Of a DNA stretch of 64,000 bases, positions 12,126 to 23,300 are shown one piece after another. The notes under the pieces are model-generated. The model made no database searches, had not been told where the DNA came from, and saw only the letters and a list, made by a program, of their open reading frames with translations. Position numbers and translations under genes: made by a program. Every line of letters begins with the position of its first letter. Position 1 is the first letter of the stretch. Origin of the DNA: Ricordea florida (lineage: Eukaryota > Cnidaria > Anthozoa > Corallimorpharia > Ricordeidae); assembly GCA_949710005.1 (NCBI GenBank), contig OX453282.1:13888236-13952235 (forward strand), given 5' to 3'.

Positions 12126-13897
12126 CTGTAGTAAGTGCAGTAAGTGTAGTAAGTTTAGTAAGTGTAGTATTTGTAATAAGTGTAGTAGCTGCAGTAAGTG
12201 TAGTAGCTGTGGTAACAGTAGTAAGTGTAGAGGCTGTAGCAAGTTTAGTGGGTGCAGTAAGTGTAGTGGCTGTAGGAGGTGTAGTAGGTGCAGTAAGTGT
12301 AGTGACTGTAGTAAGTATAGTATCTGTAGTAAGTGTAGTAGCTGTAGTAAATGAAGTAAGTGTAGTAGCTGTAGTAAAAGTAGGACGCGTAGTAGCTGTA
12401 GTAACTGTAGTAAGTGTAGTAAGTGTACAAGCTGCAGTAGCTGTATTAAGTGTAAAACGTGTAGTAACAGTAGTATCTGTAGTAAGTTTAAGAGCTGCAA
12501 TAAGTGTAGTAGCTGTAGTAAGTGTAGTAGATGAAGTAACTGTTTTAGCTGTAATAGTTGTAGTAGGTGTAGTAAGTGTAGTAGCTGTAGTGAGTGTAGA
12601 AGGTGTAGTAGCGGTTTTAAGTATACAAAGCGGAGTATCTGTAGTAAGTGTAGTAAACGTAGTGGCTGTAGTAGCCGTAGTAGGTGTAGTGGGTGTAGTA
12701 AGTGTAGTAGCTTTAGTGATGGTAGTAGGTGTAGTAAGTGTAGTAGCTGTAGTATGTGTAGTAAGTAGGAGGTTGTAGGAGGTGTAGTAGGTGCAGTAAG
12801 TGTAGTGACTTTAGTAAGTATATTATCTGTAGTAAGTGTAGTAGCTGTAGTAAATGTAGTAAGTGTAGTAGCTGTAGTAAAAGTAGGACGCGTAGTAGCT
12901 GTAGTAACTTTAGTAAGTGTAGTAAGTGTACAAGCTGCAGTAGCTGTATTAAGTGTAAAACGTGTAGTAACAGTAGTATCTGTAGTAAGTTTAAGAGCTG
13001 TAGTAAGTGTAGTAGCTGTAGTAAGTGTAGTAGATGAAGTAACTGTTTTAGCTGTAATAGTTAAAGTAGGTGTAGAAGGTGTAGTAGCGGTGTTAAGTAT
13101 ACAAAGCGAAGTAGCTGTAGTAAGTGCAATAAACGTAGTGGCTGTAGTAGCCGTAGTAGGTGTAGTGGGTGTAAAAAGTGTAGTAGCTTTAGTGATGGTA
13201 GTAGGTGTAGTAAGTGTAGTAGCTGTAGTATGTGTAGTAAGTGTTGCAGCTGTAGTAGCTTTAGTAGGTGTAGTAAGTGTAGTAACTGTAGTATGTGTAG
13301 TAAGTAATGCAGCTGTAGTAGCTTTAGTAGCTGTAGTATCTGTAGTAGCTGGAATATCTGTAGTAGCTCTAGTATCTGTAGTAGCTGTAGTAAGTGCAGT
13401 GTAGTAAGTGTAGTAAGCGTAGTAAGTATAGTAGTTTTAATAAGTGCATTAGCTTAAGTAAGTGTAGTAGCTGTTGTAACTGTAGTAAGTGTATTGCCTG
13501 TAGAAAGTGTAGTAGGTGCACTAAGTGTAGTGACTGTTGTAAGTGTAGTATTTGTAGTAAGTGTAGTAGCTGTAGTAAAAGTAGAACGTGTAATAGCTGT
13601 AGTAACTGTAATAAGTGTAGTAAGTTTAGAAGATGTAGTAGCATTAGTAAGTGTAGCAAATGTAGGAGCTGTAGTAACTGTAGTAAGTGTAGTAGGTGTA
13701 GTAAGTGTAGTAAGTGTTGTAGCTGTAGTAAGTGTAGAACGTGTAGTAGCTGTAGTATCTGTAGTCAGTGTAAGAGCTGTAGTAACTGTAGTAGCTCTAG
13801 TAAGTGTACTACGTCTAGAAGCTGTAGTTCCTGTAGAAGCTGTCGTGAGTGTAGTAGCTGTACTAAGTGTAGTAGGTGTAGTAGCCCTAGTAGCTGT

Positions 13898-13960
13898 AGC
13901 ATCTGTATTAGGTGTAACCTATTTTTTTACCCGATTGGACAAATTCTATACCTAACTAGC
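13898..13960 (+). repeat. Junction element E1 (B to A boundary)
   Basis: Satellite B stops at CATCTGTATTAGGTGTA, and satellite A resumes with CCTATTTTTTTACCCGATTGG and CCTAACTAGCC. E2 joins the same B variant to the same A position, so both boundaries descend from one ancestral junction. Confidence 0.85.
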
Positions 13961-15122
13961 CTAACTAATTACCTGATTAACCTATACATTTCCCTAATTA
14001 GTTTATAGAGGTATCTAATTAGCCGATGTAGTGTCCTAATTAGCCTATCTATTTACCTTATTGCCTAATGAGTCTATCTAGTTTGCCTATGTATGCACTT
14101 GATTACCATGTATGCTTATTTCATTAGTTTATTCATTAACCGGATTAGTCCATGTATTAACCTCTTCGGCTCTTGGGCCCACCTGATTAGCCTATTTATA
14201 TATCTGAATAGATTACTTATTTACATATTAGCCTATATATTTACCTTATTACTTTATCTATTAATTTAAATAGCCTGTGTATTTGACTAATTGTCCTTGC
14301 TATTTACCTCATTACCTGATAACCTTACCTGATTAACCTATGTATGCACTTAATTAGAATATATGCTTATTTTTTTTGTCTATGTATTTACCGGATTAGC
14401 CTATGAATTTATTTATTAGACTGTTGGGCTTTCAAGATTGGCCTAGTTATATACCTATTAAGCCTAATTATTCAGCTTATTAGACTACATCCTTTCGTAA
14501 GCAGTTTATCTCTTTACCTAATCAGACTATGTCTTTGCCTAATTAGCCTATCTAGTTACTTGATAGCGTTATGGGTTTACCTGATTGGCCCATTTATATA
14601 GCTGAATAGTCTAACTATTTAACTCAATACAGTATTTATTTTCCTATTTAGTTTATTAATTTATCCGATTACCCTATGCATTTGCCTAGTTAGCGGTTCT
14701 ATTTACCTGATTAGCCTATAAATTTTCCTAATTATATGATGTATTTATCTAATTAGATTATGTCTTTGCCTAATTAGCCTATCTATTTTCCTGATTGCCT
14801 GATGAATTTATCTGATTGGCCCACTTATACACCTGATTACACTAACTATTTACCTGATAAGACGATATATTTCCCTAATTAGTTTATCTAATTAGCTTAT
14901 GTAATTTTTTAATTCGCCTACGTATTTAATTGATTGCCTGATGGGTTTATCTAGTTAAACTATGTGTTTGCCTAATTAGCCTCTCTATTTAACTGATTGC
15001 ATGATGGGTTTATCTAATGGGCCTGTTTATATATATGATCACCCTAACTATGTACCTGACTAGACTATATATTTTCTTGATTAGCTTATCTATTAATCTA
15101 ATTAGCATATGTAATTGCCCAA

Positions 15123-15194
15123 TTCGCCTATCTGGCGAAGATCATAGCGTATCTAGAGTAATCATAGCGTAATGCAAATGCATAGAGTAATCAG
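15123..15194 (+). repeat. Module Q1: F-to-R switch in satellite A
   Basis: This is a conserved 72-bp element. It opens with the hairpin TTCGCC-TATCT-GGCGAA (15,123-15,139). ATCATAGCGTA follows twice, exactly 20 bp apart (15,141 and 15,161). It ends with ATGCAAATGCAT (octamer ATGCAAAT at 15,172-15,179) and AGAGTAATCAG. It is among the best-conserved sequences in satellite A and marks an F-to-R turn. Confidence 0.9.
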
Positions 15195-16854
15195 ATAAAT
15201 AGATAAAAGAATTAGGTAAATAGATAGGCTAGCTAGGCAAATACATAGGCTTACCCGACAAATAAATAAACTAATCAAGGACATATTTAGTGTAATCAGG
15301 TAAATAATTGGACTAATAAAGTATATAAATTGGCCAATTCGGTAAACCCAGTAGGCAATCAGGTAAATCGGATAAGTAAGTTGTCTTTAGGTAAATATAT
15401 AGGCTAATCAGTTAAAAAGATAGGCTAATCGGACAAATAAATACGCAAATCGGGGAAAAATAATTAAGCTAATGAAATAAGCATGTATGGTAGTCAAGTA
15501 CATAGATGGGCAAACTACATAAAATTATCAGGATATTAGGTAAGTGATTAGCGTAACTAGGACCCTACATAGGATGATTACATAATAAGATAAAATAATT
15601 AAGAATATATAAAGTTTGATTAGGTAAATAAGTTAGGCTAGTTAGATATATAAGTGATCCAAACGGCTTAAAAAATAGGTTAATTAGGCAAACGCATGGC
15701 TAATTAGATAAAAAGATAAAAAATCTAAATCATTATATAATCTAATCAGGTAAAAGGATGAGCTAGGCAGGTATATAAATAGGGCCAATCAGCTAGGCCC
15801 ATAGGCCAAATAAATAAATACAAAGGCTAATCCGCCGAATCAGGTAAACCCATGAGGTTATCAAGTAACTAGATAGGCTAATTAGGGAAAGACATAGGCT
15901 GATTAGGTAAAGCGATAATCTAATTACGAAAACATGTAGTCTAATAAGCTAAATAGTTAGGCTGAATAGGTATATAAGTAGGCCAATCAGGCAAGCCCAA
16001 CACTCTAATAAATAAATACATAGGCTAATCCGGTAAATACGTAGACAAATAAAATAAGCATATATCCTAATCTAGTGCATACATAGGTAAGGTTATGAGG
16101 CAATCAGGTAAGGTTATGAGGCAATCAGTTAATAGATAGGCCAATTAGACAAATACATAGGCTATTAACATAAATAGATAAAGTAATTAGGTAAGAATAT
16201 AGATTAATCAGTAAATAGGTAGTCAGATATATAAATAGGCTAATCAGGTAAGCCCAACGGCCGAAGAGGTTAATACATGGACTAATCCGGTTAATGAATA
16301 AACTAATGAAATAAGCATATATGGTAATCAAGTGCATACATAAGCAAACTAGACTGACTCATTAATCAATTAAGTAAATAGATAGGCTAATTACGACAAT
16401 ACATCGGCTAATTAGATAACTCTATAAACTAATTAGGGAAATGTATAGGTTAATCAGGTAATTGGTTAGCCTAGTCAGGTATATAAATTGTCCAATCGGT
16501 TAAAAGAATAGGTTAATTAATAGGTTAATAAGATAAATGGATTAACTAATTAGTTAAATATATAGGCTAAGCAGGTAAATAGACTAATTTAGCAAATACA
16601 TAATCTAATTAGACAAATAGATAAGCTAATTAGAAAGTTAAGCTTATCATGTTTATAAATGGTCTGGTCAGGAAAACTAATAAGGCAATCAGGAAATAGA
16701 AAGGCTAATTAGGCAAAAACATACGCTAATTAAATAAATAGATATACTATTTAGGGAAATATATAGGCAAGTCAGATAGATAGATAGGCTAGCCAGTTAT
16801 GTAAGTAGGCTAATTAGGCAAAGAAATAGGCTAATTAGATAAATAGATAAACTA

Positions 16855-16899
16855 ATTAAACTGTGTATTCATTTGGCTGTTGGGCTTATTGCCTGATTA
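16855..16899 (+). repeat. Module P2: R-to-F switch in satellite A
   Basis: This copy is nearly identical to P1 and lies at the centre of the A2 inverted repeat. Confidence 0.85.
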
Positions 16900-18152
16900 C
16901 TTTACCTAATTAATCTGTTGTTGTACCTGATAAGCATATATGCATATATTTATGGCCGATTAGACTATAAATTTTCCTTATTAGTTCATCTGTTTATCTA
17001 ATTAGCCTATGTCTTTGCCTAATTAGCCTATAGATTTACCTGATTACCTTAGCAGTCTATCTGACTCACCATTTATATACCTGATAACTCTAACTATTTC
17101 CCTAATTAGTTTACCCATTTACTTGATTAGCCTATATTCTTACCTAATTACTTTATCTATTTATGTTAATAGCCTATGTATTTGCCTACTTGGCCTATCT
17201 ATTTACCTTATTGAATGAAAACTCTACCTTTTTAATCTATGTATGTGCTAGATTAGGATATATGCTTATTTTATTTGTCTATGTATTTACCGGATTAGCC
17301 TATGTATCCATTTATTAGACTGTTAGGCTTGCCTGATTGGCCTACTTATATACCTATTTAGCCTAACTATTCAGCTTATTAGACTACATACTTTCGTAAT
17401 CAGATTATCGCTTTACCTAATCAGCCTATGTCTTTCCCTAATTAGCCTATCTAGTTACTTGATAACCTCATGGGTTTACCTGATTCGCCGGATTAGCCAT
17501 TGTATTTATTTATTTGGCCTATGGGCCTAGCTGATTGGCCCTATTTATATACCTGCCTAGCTCATCCTTTTACCTGATTAGATTATATAATTATCTAATT
17601 TTTTTAGCTTTTTATCTAATTAGGCTATGCATTTGCCTATTTAACCTATTTTTTAAGCCGTTTGGATCACTTATATATCTAACTAGTCTAACTTATTTAC
17701 CTAATCAAACTTTATATTTTATTAATTATTTCATCTTTTTATGTAATCAGCCTATGTAGGGTCCTAATTAGGCTAATTACTTACCTAATTGCCTGATGAT
17801 CTTATGTAGTTTGCCCATCTATGTACTTGATTACCATACATGCTTATTTCATTAGTTTAATTATTTTTCCCCGATTTGCGTATTTATTTGTCTGATTAGC
17901 CTATCTTTTTAACTGATTAGCCTATATATTTACCTAAAGACTTAACCTACTTATCCGATTTACCTGATTGCCTGATGGGTTTACCGAATTGGCCGATTTA
18001 TATACTTTATTAGTCCAATTATTTACCTGATTACACTATATATTTCCCTGATTAGTTTATTTATTTATCGGATAAGCCTATGTATTAGCCTAACTAGCCT
18101 ATATATTTACCTAATTAGCCTATATATTTACCTAATTCCTTTATCTATTTAT

Positions 18153-18224
18153 CTGATTACTCTATGCATTTGCATTACGCTATGATTACTCTAGATACCC
18201 TATGATCTTCGCCAGATAGGCGAA
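18153..18224 (-). repeat. Module Q2 (inverted copy)
   Basis: This is a 72-bp Q element in minus orientation. The hairpin TTCGCC-AGATA-GGCGAA is at 18,208-18,224. One substitution (ATACCC for ATACGC) breaks one of the two ATCATAGCGTA direct repeats. Confidence 0.9.
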
Positions 18225-19566
18225 TTTGGCAATTACATAGGCTAATTAGATTAATAGATGAGCTAATCAAGAAAATATATAGTCTAATCAGGTAAATAGT
18301 TAGGGTGATCAATTATATAAACAGGCCCATTAGATAAACCCATCAGGCAATCAGTTAAGTAGATAGGCTAATTAGGCAAACACATAGGCTAACTAGATAA
18401 ACCCATCAGGCAATCAATTAAATACGTAGGCGAATTAGGCAATTACATAGGCTAATTAGATAAACTAATTAGGAAAATATATAGTCTTATCAGGTAAATA
18501 GTTAGTGTAATCAGGTGTATAAGTGGGCAGATCAGATAAACCCATTAGGCAATCAGGAAAATAGATAGGCAAATTAGGCAGACATCATCTAATTAGATAA
18601 ATACATCATATAATTAGAAAAATTTATAGTCTAATCAGGTAAATAGTTGTCACAATCATGTAAAAATAGATTAATTAGGCAAATACATAGACTATTTAGA
18701 TAACAGAATAAACTAGTTAGATAAATAAATAATCTAATCAGGTAAGAGAAGAGGCCAAAAAGGTAAGCCCAAGAGCCAAATAATTAAATAGGCTAATCCG
18801 GTAAATACATAGACAAATAAATTAAGCATATATGCTTATTAAGTACATACACGAATTAATCAAGTAAAGTAATTAGGCAATCAGGTAAATAGACAAGGCA
18901 ATTACCGAATTCATAAGCTAATTAGATAAATAGAAATACTAATTAGGAAAATATATAGGCTAATCAGGTAAATAGATAGCCTAATCAGACATATAAATAG
19001 GCTAGTTAGGTAAACCTAACAGGCATTTAAGTAAATATATAGGCTAATTTGGCAAAGACAGGCTAATTATATAAAACGATAAACTAATGAGACTTATTAG
19101 GCAATTAGGTAAATAGATAGGCTAATTAGGACACTACATCGGCTAATTAGATAACTCTATAAACTAATAAGGGAAATGTATAGGTTAATCAGGTAATTAG
19201 TTATTGTCCAATCGGGTAAAAGAATAGGTTAATAGGTTAATAAGATAAATGGATCAACTAATTAGTTAAATATATAGGCTAAGCAGGTAAATAGACTAAT
19301 TTAGCAAATACATAATCTAATTAGACAAATAGATAAGCTAATTAGAAAGTTAAGCTTATCATGTTTATAAATGGTCTGGTCAGGAAAACTAATAAGGCAA
19401 TCAGAAAATAGAAAGGCTAATTAGGCAAAAACATACGCTAATTAGATAAATAGATATACTATTTAGGGAAATATATAGGCTAGTCAGATAGATAGATAGG
19501 CTAGCCAGTTATGTAAGTAGGCTAATTAGGCAAAGAAATAGGCTAATTAGATAAATAGATAAACTA

Positions 19567-19611
19567 ATTAAACTGTGTATTCATTTGGCTGTTGGGCTTA
19601 TTGCCTGATTA
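19567..19611 (+). repeat. Module P3: R-to-F switch in satellite A
   Basis: This copy matches P1 across 45 bp. Confidence 0.85.
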
Positions 19612-20605
19612 TTTTACTTAATTAATCTGTTGATGTATCTGATAATCATATATGCATATATTTATGGCCGATTAGACTATAAATTTTCCTTATTAGTTCA
19701 TCTGTTTATCTAACTAGCCTATGTCTTTGCCTAATTAGCCTATAGATTTACCTGATTACCTTAGCAGTCTATCTGACTCGCCATTTATATACCTAATAAC
19801 TCTATTTCCCTAATTAGTGTACCCATTTACTTGATTAGCCTATATTCTTACCTAATTACTTTATCTATTTATGTTAATAGCCTATGTATTTGCCTACCTG
19901 GCCTATCTATTTACCTTATTGAATGAAAACTCTATCTTTTTAATCTATGTATGTGCTAGATTAGGATATATGCTTATTTTATTTGTCTATGTATTTACCG
20001 GATTAGCCTATGTATCCATTTATTAGACTGTTAGGCTTGCCTGATTGGCCTACTTATATACCTATTTAGCCTAACTATTCAGCTTATTAGACTACATACT
20101 TTCGTAATCAGATTATCGCTTTACCTAATCAGCCTATGTCTTTCCCTAATTAGCCTATCTAGTTACTTGATAACCTCATGGGTTTACCTGATTCGCGGGA
20201 TTAGCCTTTGTATTTATTTATTTGGCCTATGGGCCTACCTGATTGGCCCTATTTATATACCTGTCTAGCTTATCCTTTTACCTGATTAGATTATATAATT
20301 ATCTAATATTTTTATCTTTTTACCTAATTAGCCTATGCATTTGCCTAATTAACCTTTTTTTTAAGCCGTTTGGATCACTTATATATCTAACTAGCCTAAC
20401 TTATTTACCTAATCAAACTTTATATATTCTTAATTATTTCATCTTATTATGTAATCAGCCTATGTAGGGTCCTAATTAGGCTAATTACTTACCGAATTGC
20501 CTGATGATCTTATGTAGTTTGCCCATCTATGTACTTGATTACCATACATGCTTATTTCAGTAGTTTAATTATTTTTCCCCGATTTGCGTATTTATTTTCT
20601 GAGTA

Positions 20606-20767
20606 GCCTATCTTTTGAACTGATTAGCCTTTATATAGTATATAGTGCGTCTAGTAAGTTTAGTAGGCGCAGAAAAGGGTCAGTAGTTAGTGTATGACCC
20701 CATAAAATGTCCTGCCATGTCGGGCATCTGGGCTTAAAAGTAACTGTAGTGAATTGGACAAACAGAA
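20606..20767 (+). repeat. Junction element J2 (A to B boundary)
   Basis: This is the second copy of J. The TATA-like stretch is at 20,631-20,644. The perfect hairpin arms GGGTCA (20,677-20,682) and TGACCC (20,695-20,700) flank a 12-nt loop. The tail ends in GACAAACAGAA. The A arm to its left is cut in a different register from the one before J3, so J keeps its identity while flanking A varies. Confidence 0.9.
20631..20644 (+). promoter_or_regulatory. TATA-like stretch in J2
   Basis: TTATATAGTATATA is at the same place as in J1 and J3, about 124 bp before the first B unit, facing into B2. Function is inferred only. Confidence 0.3.
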
Positions 20768-21128
20768 GTAGCTGCAGTAAGTGTAGTAAGTGTAGTAGCT
20801 GTAGTATGTGTGGTAAGTGTAGTAAGTGTAGTAGCTGTAGTAAGTGTAGTAAGTGTAGTGGCTGTAGTACGTGTAGCAGCTGTAGTAAGTGTGGTAAGTG
20901 TAGTAGCTGTAGTTGTTGTAGTTAGTGTAGTAGCTTTAGTAAGTGTAGTTGCTAGAGTAAGTGTAGAAAGTTTAATAGGTGTAGTAGCTGTAGTAAGTCT
21001 AGTAGCTGTTGTAACTGTAGTTGCTGTAGTAGCTGTAGTAAGTGTAGTAAGTGTAGTAGCTGTAGTAATTGTAGTACCTGTAGTATCTGTAGTAAGTGTA
21101 GGATCTGTAGTAAGTGTAGTGGCTTAAG

Positions 21129-21146
21129 AGTAAGTGTACACTTACT
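21129..21146. repeat. 18-bp perfect palindrome at a plus-to-minus turn
   Basis: AGTAAGTGTACACTTACT equals its own reverse complement and lies exactly at the polarity change. The preceding bases GGCTTAAG do not fit the 9-bp unit. Delta, which occupies this place in B1 and B3, is missing, so a deletion that joined a plus unit to a minus unit is likely. Confidence 0.8.
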
Positions 21147-22188
21147 ACAGCCAGTACACTTACTTTAGCTACTACAGCTACTACAGCTTCTAGACGTACT
21201 ACACTTACTAGAGCTACTACACTTACTACAGCTCTTACACCTACTACTGATACTACAGGTACTACAGATACTACAGGTACTACAGCTACTCTACTTGCTA
21301 CACTTACTACACTTAGTACAGCTACTACACTTACTACACTTACTACACCTACTACACTTACTACACTTACTACATCTACTACACCTACTGCAGTTACTAC
21401 AGCTACTACGGCTACTACAGCTACTTCACCTAATACAGATGTCAAAGCTACTAAAGCTACTACACTAACTACAGCTTCTACAGGAACTACAGCTTCTACA
21501 CGTAGTACACTTACTACAGCTACTGCAGTTACTACAGCTCTTACACTTACTACAGATACTACAGCTACTACACTTACTACATTTACTACAGCTACTACAC
21601 TTACTACAGTTACTACCGCTCCTACATTTACTAAACTTACTACAGCTTCTACACTTATTACACTTACTACAGTTACTACATCTACTACACGTTGTACTTT
21701 TACTACAGCTACTATACTTACTACACTTACTACAGCTACTACACTTACTACAGATACTGCACTTACTAAAACTACTAAACATATTACAACTACTACACTT
21801 ACTACACTTACTACACTTACTGCACCTACTACACTTGCTACAGCCACTACACTTACTACAGTTACAACAGCTACTACACTTACTAAAACTACTACACTTA
21901 TTACAACTACTACACTTACTGCACTTACTACAGCTACTACAGGTAATACAGCTGCTACAGATACTACAGCTACTAAAACTACTTCAACTGCAACACTTAC
22001 TACACATACTACAGTTACTACACTTACTACACTTACTACAGCTATTACAGCAGCTACACTTACTAGACATACTACAGCTACTACACTTACTACATCTACT
22101 TTCACAACTATAGCTACTACAATTACTACAGCCACTACACTTACTACAGCTACTACAACTACTACAGTTACTACACTTACTACTTGCT

Positions 22189-22220
22189 ACTACACGTGTT
22201 GTTGCTGTACGACGTGTAGT
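22189..22220. repeat. Module gamma1: minus-to-plus hairpin
   Basis: ACTACACGT and ACGTGTAGT form a 9-bp perfect stem around the 14-nt loop GTTGTTGCTGTACG at the polarity turn. The loop falls outside the B unit pattern. Confidence 0.8.
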
Positions 22221-22400
22221 AGTCACAGTAAGTGTATTGACTGTAGTAAGTATAGCATCTGTAGTAAGTGTAGTAGCTGCAATAAGTGTAGTAGCTAAAG
22301 TAAGGGTAGTACGTGTGGAAGCTGTAGTAGCTGTAGTAGCTGTAGTAAGTGTACTAGATGTAGTAAGTGTAGTAGCTGTACTAAGTGTAGTAGGTGTAGT

Positions 22401-22440
22401 AAGTATAGTAGCTGTAGCAGCTTACTACAGCTTATACAGG
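22401..22440. repeat. Module alpha3: plus-to-minus switch
   Basis: AGTATAGTAGCTGTAGCAG turns into CTTACTACAGC at 22,421. It is followed by ATACAGGAACTACAGC, as in alpha4. Confidence 0.75.
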
Positions 22441-23045
22441 AACTACAGCTTTTACACGTTGTACACTTACTACAGCAACTACAGTTACTACAGCTCTTAC
22501 ACTAACTACAGATACGAGAGCTACTACACGTTCTACACTTACTACAGCTACTACACTTACCACAGTTATTACAGCTCCTATACTTACTACACTTGTTACA
22601 CCTACTACACCTACTACACTTACTGCAGCTACTACACTTACTACAGCTAGTACAGTTACTACAGCTACTACACTTACTACACTTATTACAGTTACAACAG
22701 GTCATACATTTACTACACTTACTACAGCTTTTACAGCTTCTACACTTATTACACTTACTACAGTTACTACAGCTACTACACGTTCTACTTTTGCTACAGC
22801 TACTACACTTACGACACTTACTACAGCTACTACACTTAGTACAGATATTACACTTACTACAGTCACTACACTTACTGCACCTACTACACTTCCTATAGCC
22901 ACTACACTTACCGCACCTACTAGACATACTACAGCTACTACACTTACTACATCTTCTTCCACAACTACAGCTACTACACTTACTACAGCCACTACACTTA
23001 CTACAGCTACTACAACTACTACAGTTACTACACTTACTACTTGCT

Positions 23046-23077
23046 ACTACACGTGTTGTTGCTGTACGACGTGTAGT
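23046..23077. repeat. Module gamma2: minus-to-plus hairpin
   Basis: This has the same 9-bp stem and 14-nt loop as gamma1, exactly 857 bp downstream. Confidence 0.8.
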
Positions 23078-23254
23078 AGTCACATTAAGTTTAGTGACTG
23101 TAGTAAGTATAGCATCTGTAGTAAGTGTAGTAGCTGCAGTAAGTGTAGTAGCTAAAGTAAGGGTAGTACGTGTGGAAGCTGTAGTAGCTGTAGTAGCTGT
23201 AGTAAGTGTACTAGATGTAGTAAGTGTAGTAGCTGTACTAAGTGTAGTAGGTGT

Positions 23255-23300
23255 AGTAAGTATAGTAGCTGTAGCAGCTTACTACAGCTTATACAGGAAC
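23255..23300. repeat. Module alpha4: plus-to-minus switch
   Basis: AGTAGCTGTAGCAG turns into CTTACTACAGC at 23,278. It is the duplicate of alpha3. Confidence 0.75.

Larger units (their letters stand above)
2315..13916. repeat. Satellite B block B1 (9-bp TGTAGTA-NN repeat)
   Basis: This 11.6-kb array has the unit GTAGTANNT; the commonest NN are AG and GC, then AC, TC, GG, TG, CC. Polarity alternates. Plus-type runs are 2,315-2,998, 5,617-7,243, 8,184-10,412 and 12,098-13,916. Minus-type (TACTACA) runs are 3,003-5,598, 7,244-8,165 and 10,413-12,095. Longer-range order is visible: a block containing TTCGTGTAGAAGCTG recurs about 656 bp apart (8,765 and 9,421). The order of variants in B1 matches B3, including ATGCCTACTACATATAC near 12,030 and 44,146. 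The long open frames on both strands follow from a 9-bp period that lacks stops in five of six frames. They are not genes. Confidence 0.97.
13917..20605. repeat. Satellite A block A2, with a large inverted repeat
   Basis: This is a 6.7-kb AT-rich array. Monomer polarity runs F 13,917-15,122, module Q1, R 15,195-16,854, module P2, F 16,900-18,152, module Q2, R 18,225-19,566, module P3, F 19,612-20,605. Q1 and Q2 are in opposite orientation. The ~1 kb right of Q1 is the reverse complement of the ~1 kb left of Q2, with shared landmarks such as GATCCAAACGGCTTAAAAAA and GGGCCAATCAGCTAGGCCCA. The higher-order orientation therefore inverts near 16,200. A 21-bp direct duplication (GGTTATGAGGCAATCAGGTAA) lies at about 16,083-16,125, close to that turn. 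No gene was seen; the 74-codon frames are repeat by-products. Confidence 0.95.
22183..23039. repeat. Tandem duplication, first copy (~857 bp)
   Basis: This stretch starts at CTTGCTACTACACGTG and contains modules gamma1 and alpha3. The same order recurs starting at 23,040. The copies stay close until about 22,925 and 23,782, after which they diverge (TAGACATACTAC versus TAGACTTGCTAC). Confidence 0.8.

Noticed and set aside
2315-13916. CRISPR-like array
   Set aside because: The constant part is 7 bp and the variable part 2 bp. There are no repeat and spacer lengths of the CRISPR kind, no leader and no cas genes.
20606-20767. J as a tRNA, snRNA or other structured RNA gene
   Set aside because: The only clear structure is a 6-bp stem. 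There is no cloverleaf, A/B box or known RNA fold that I can see.
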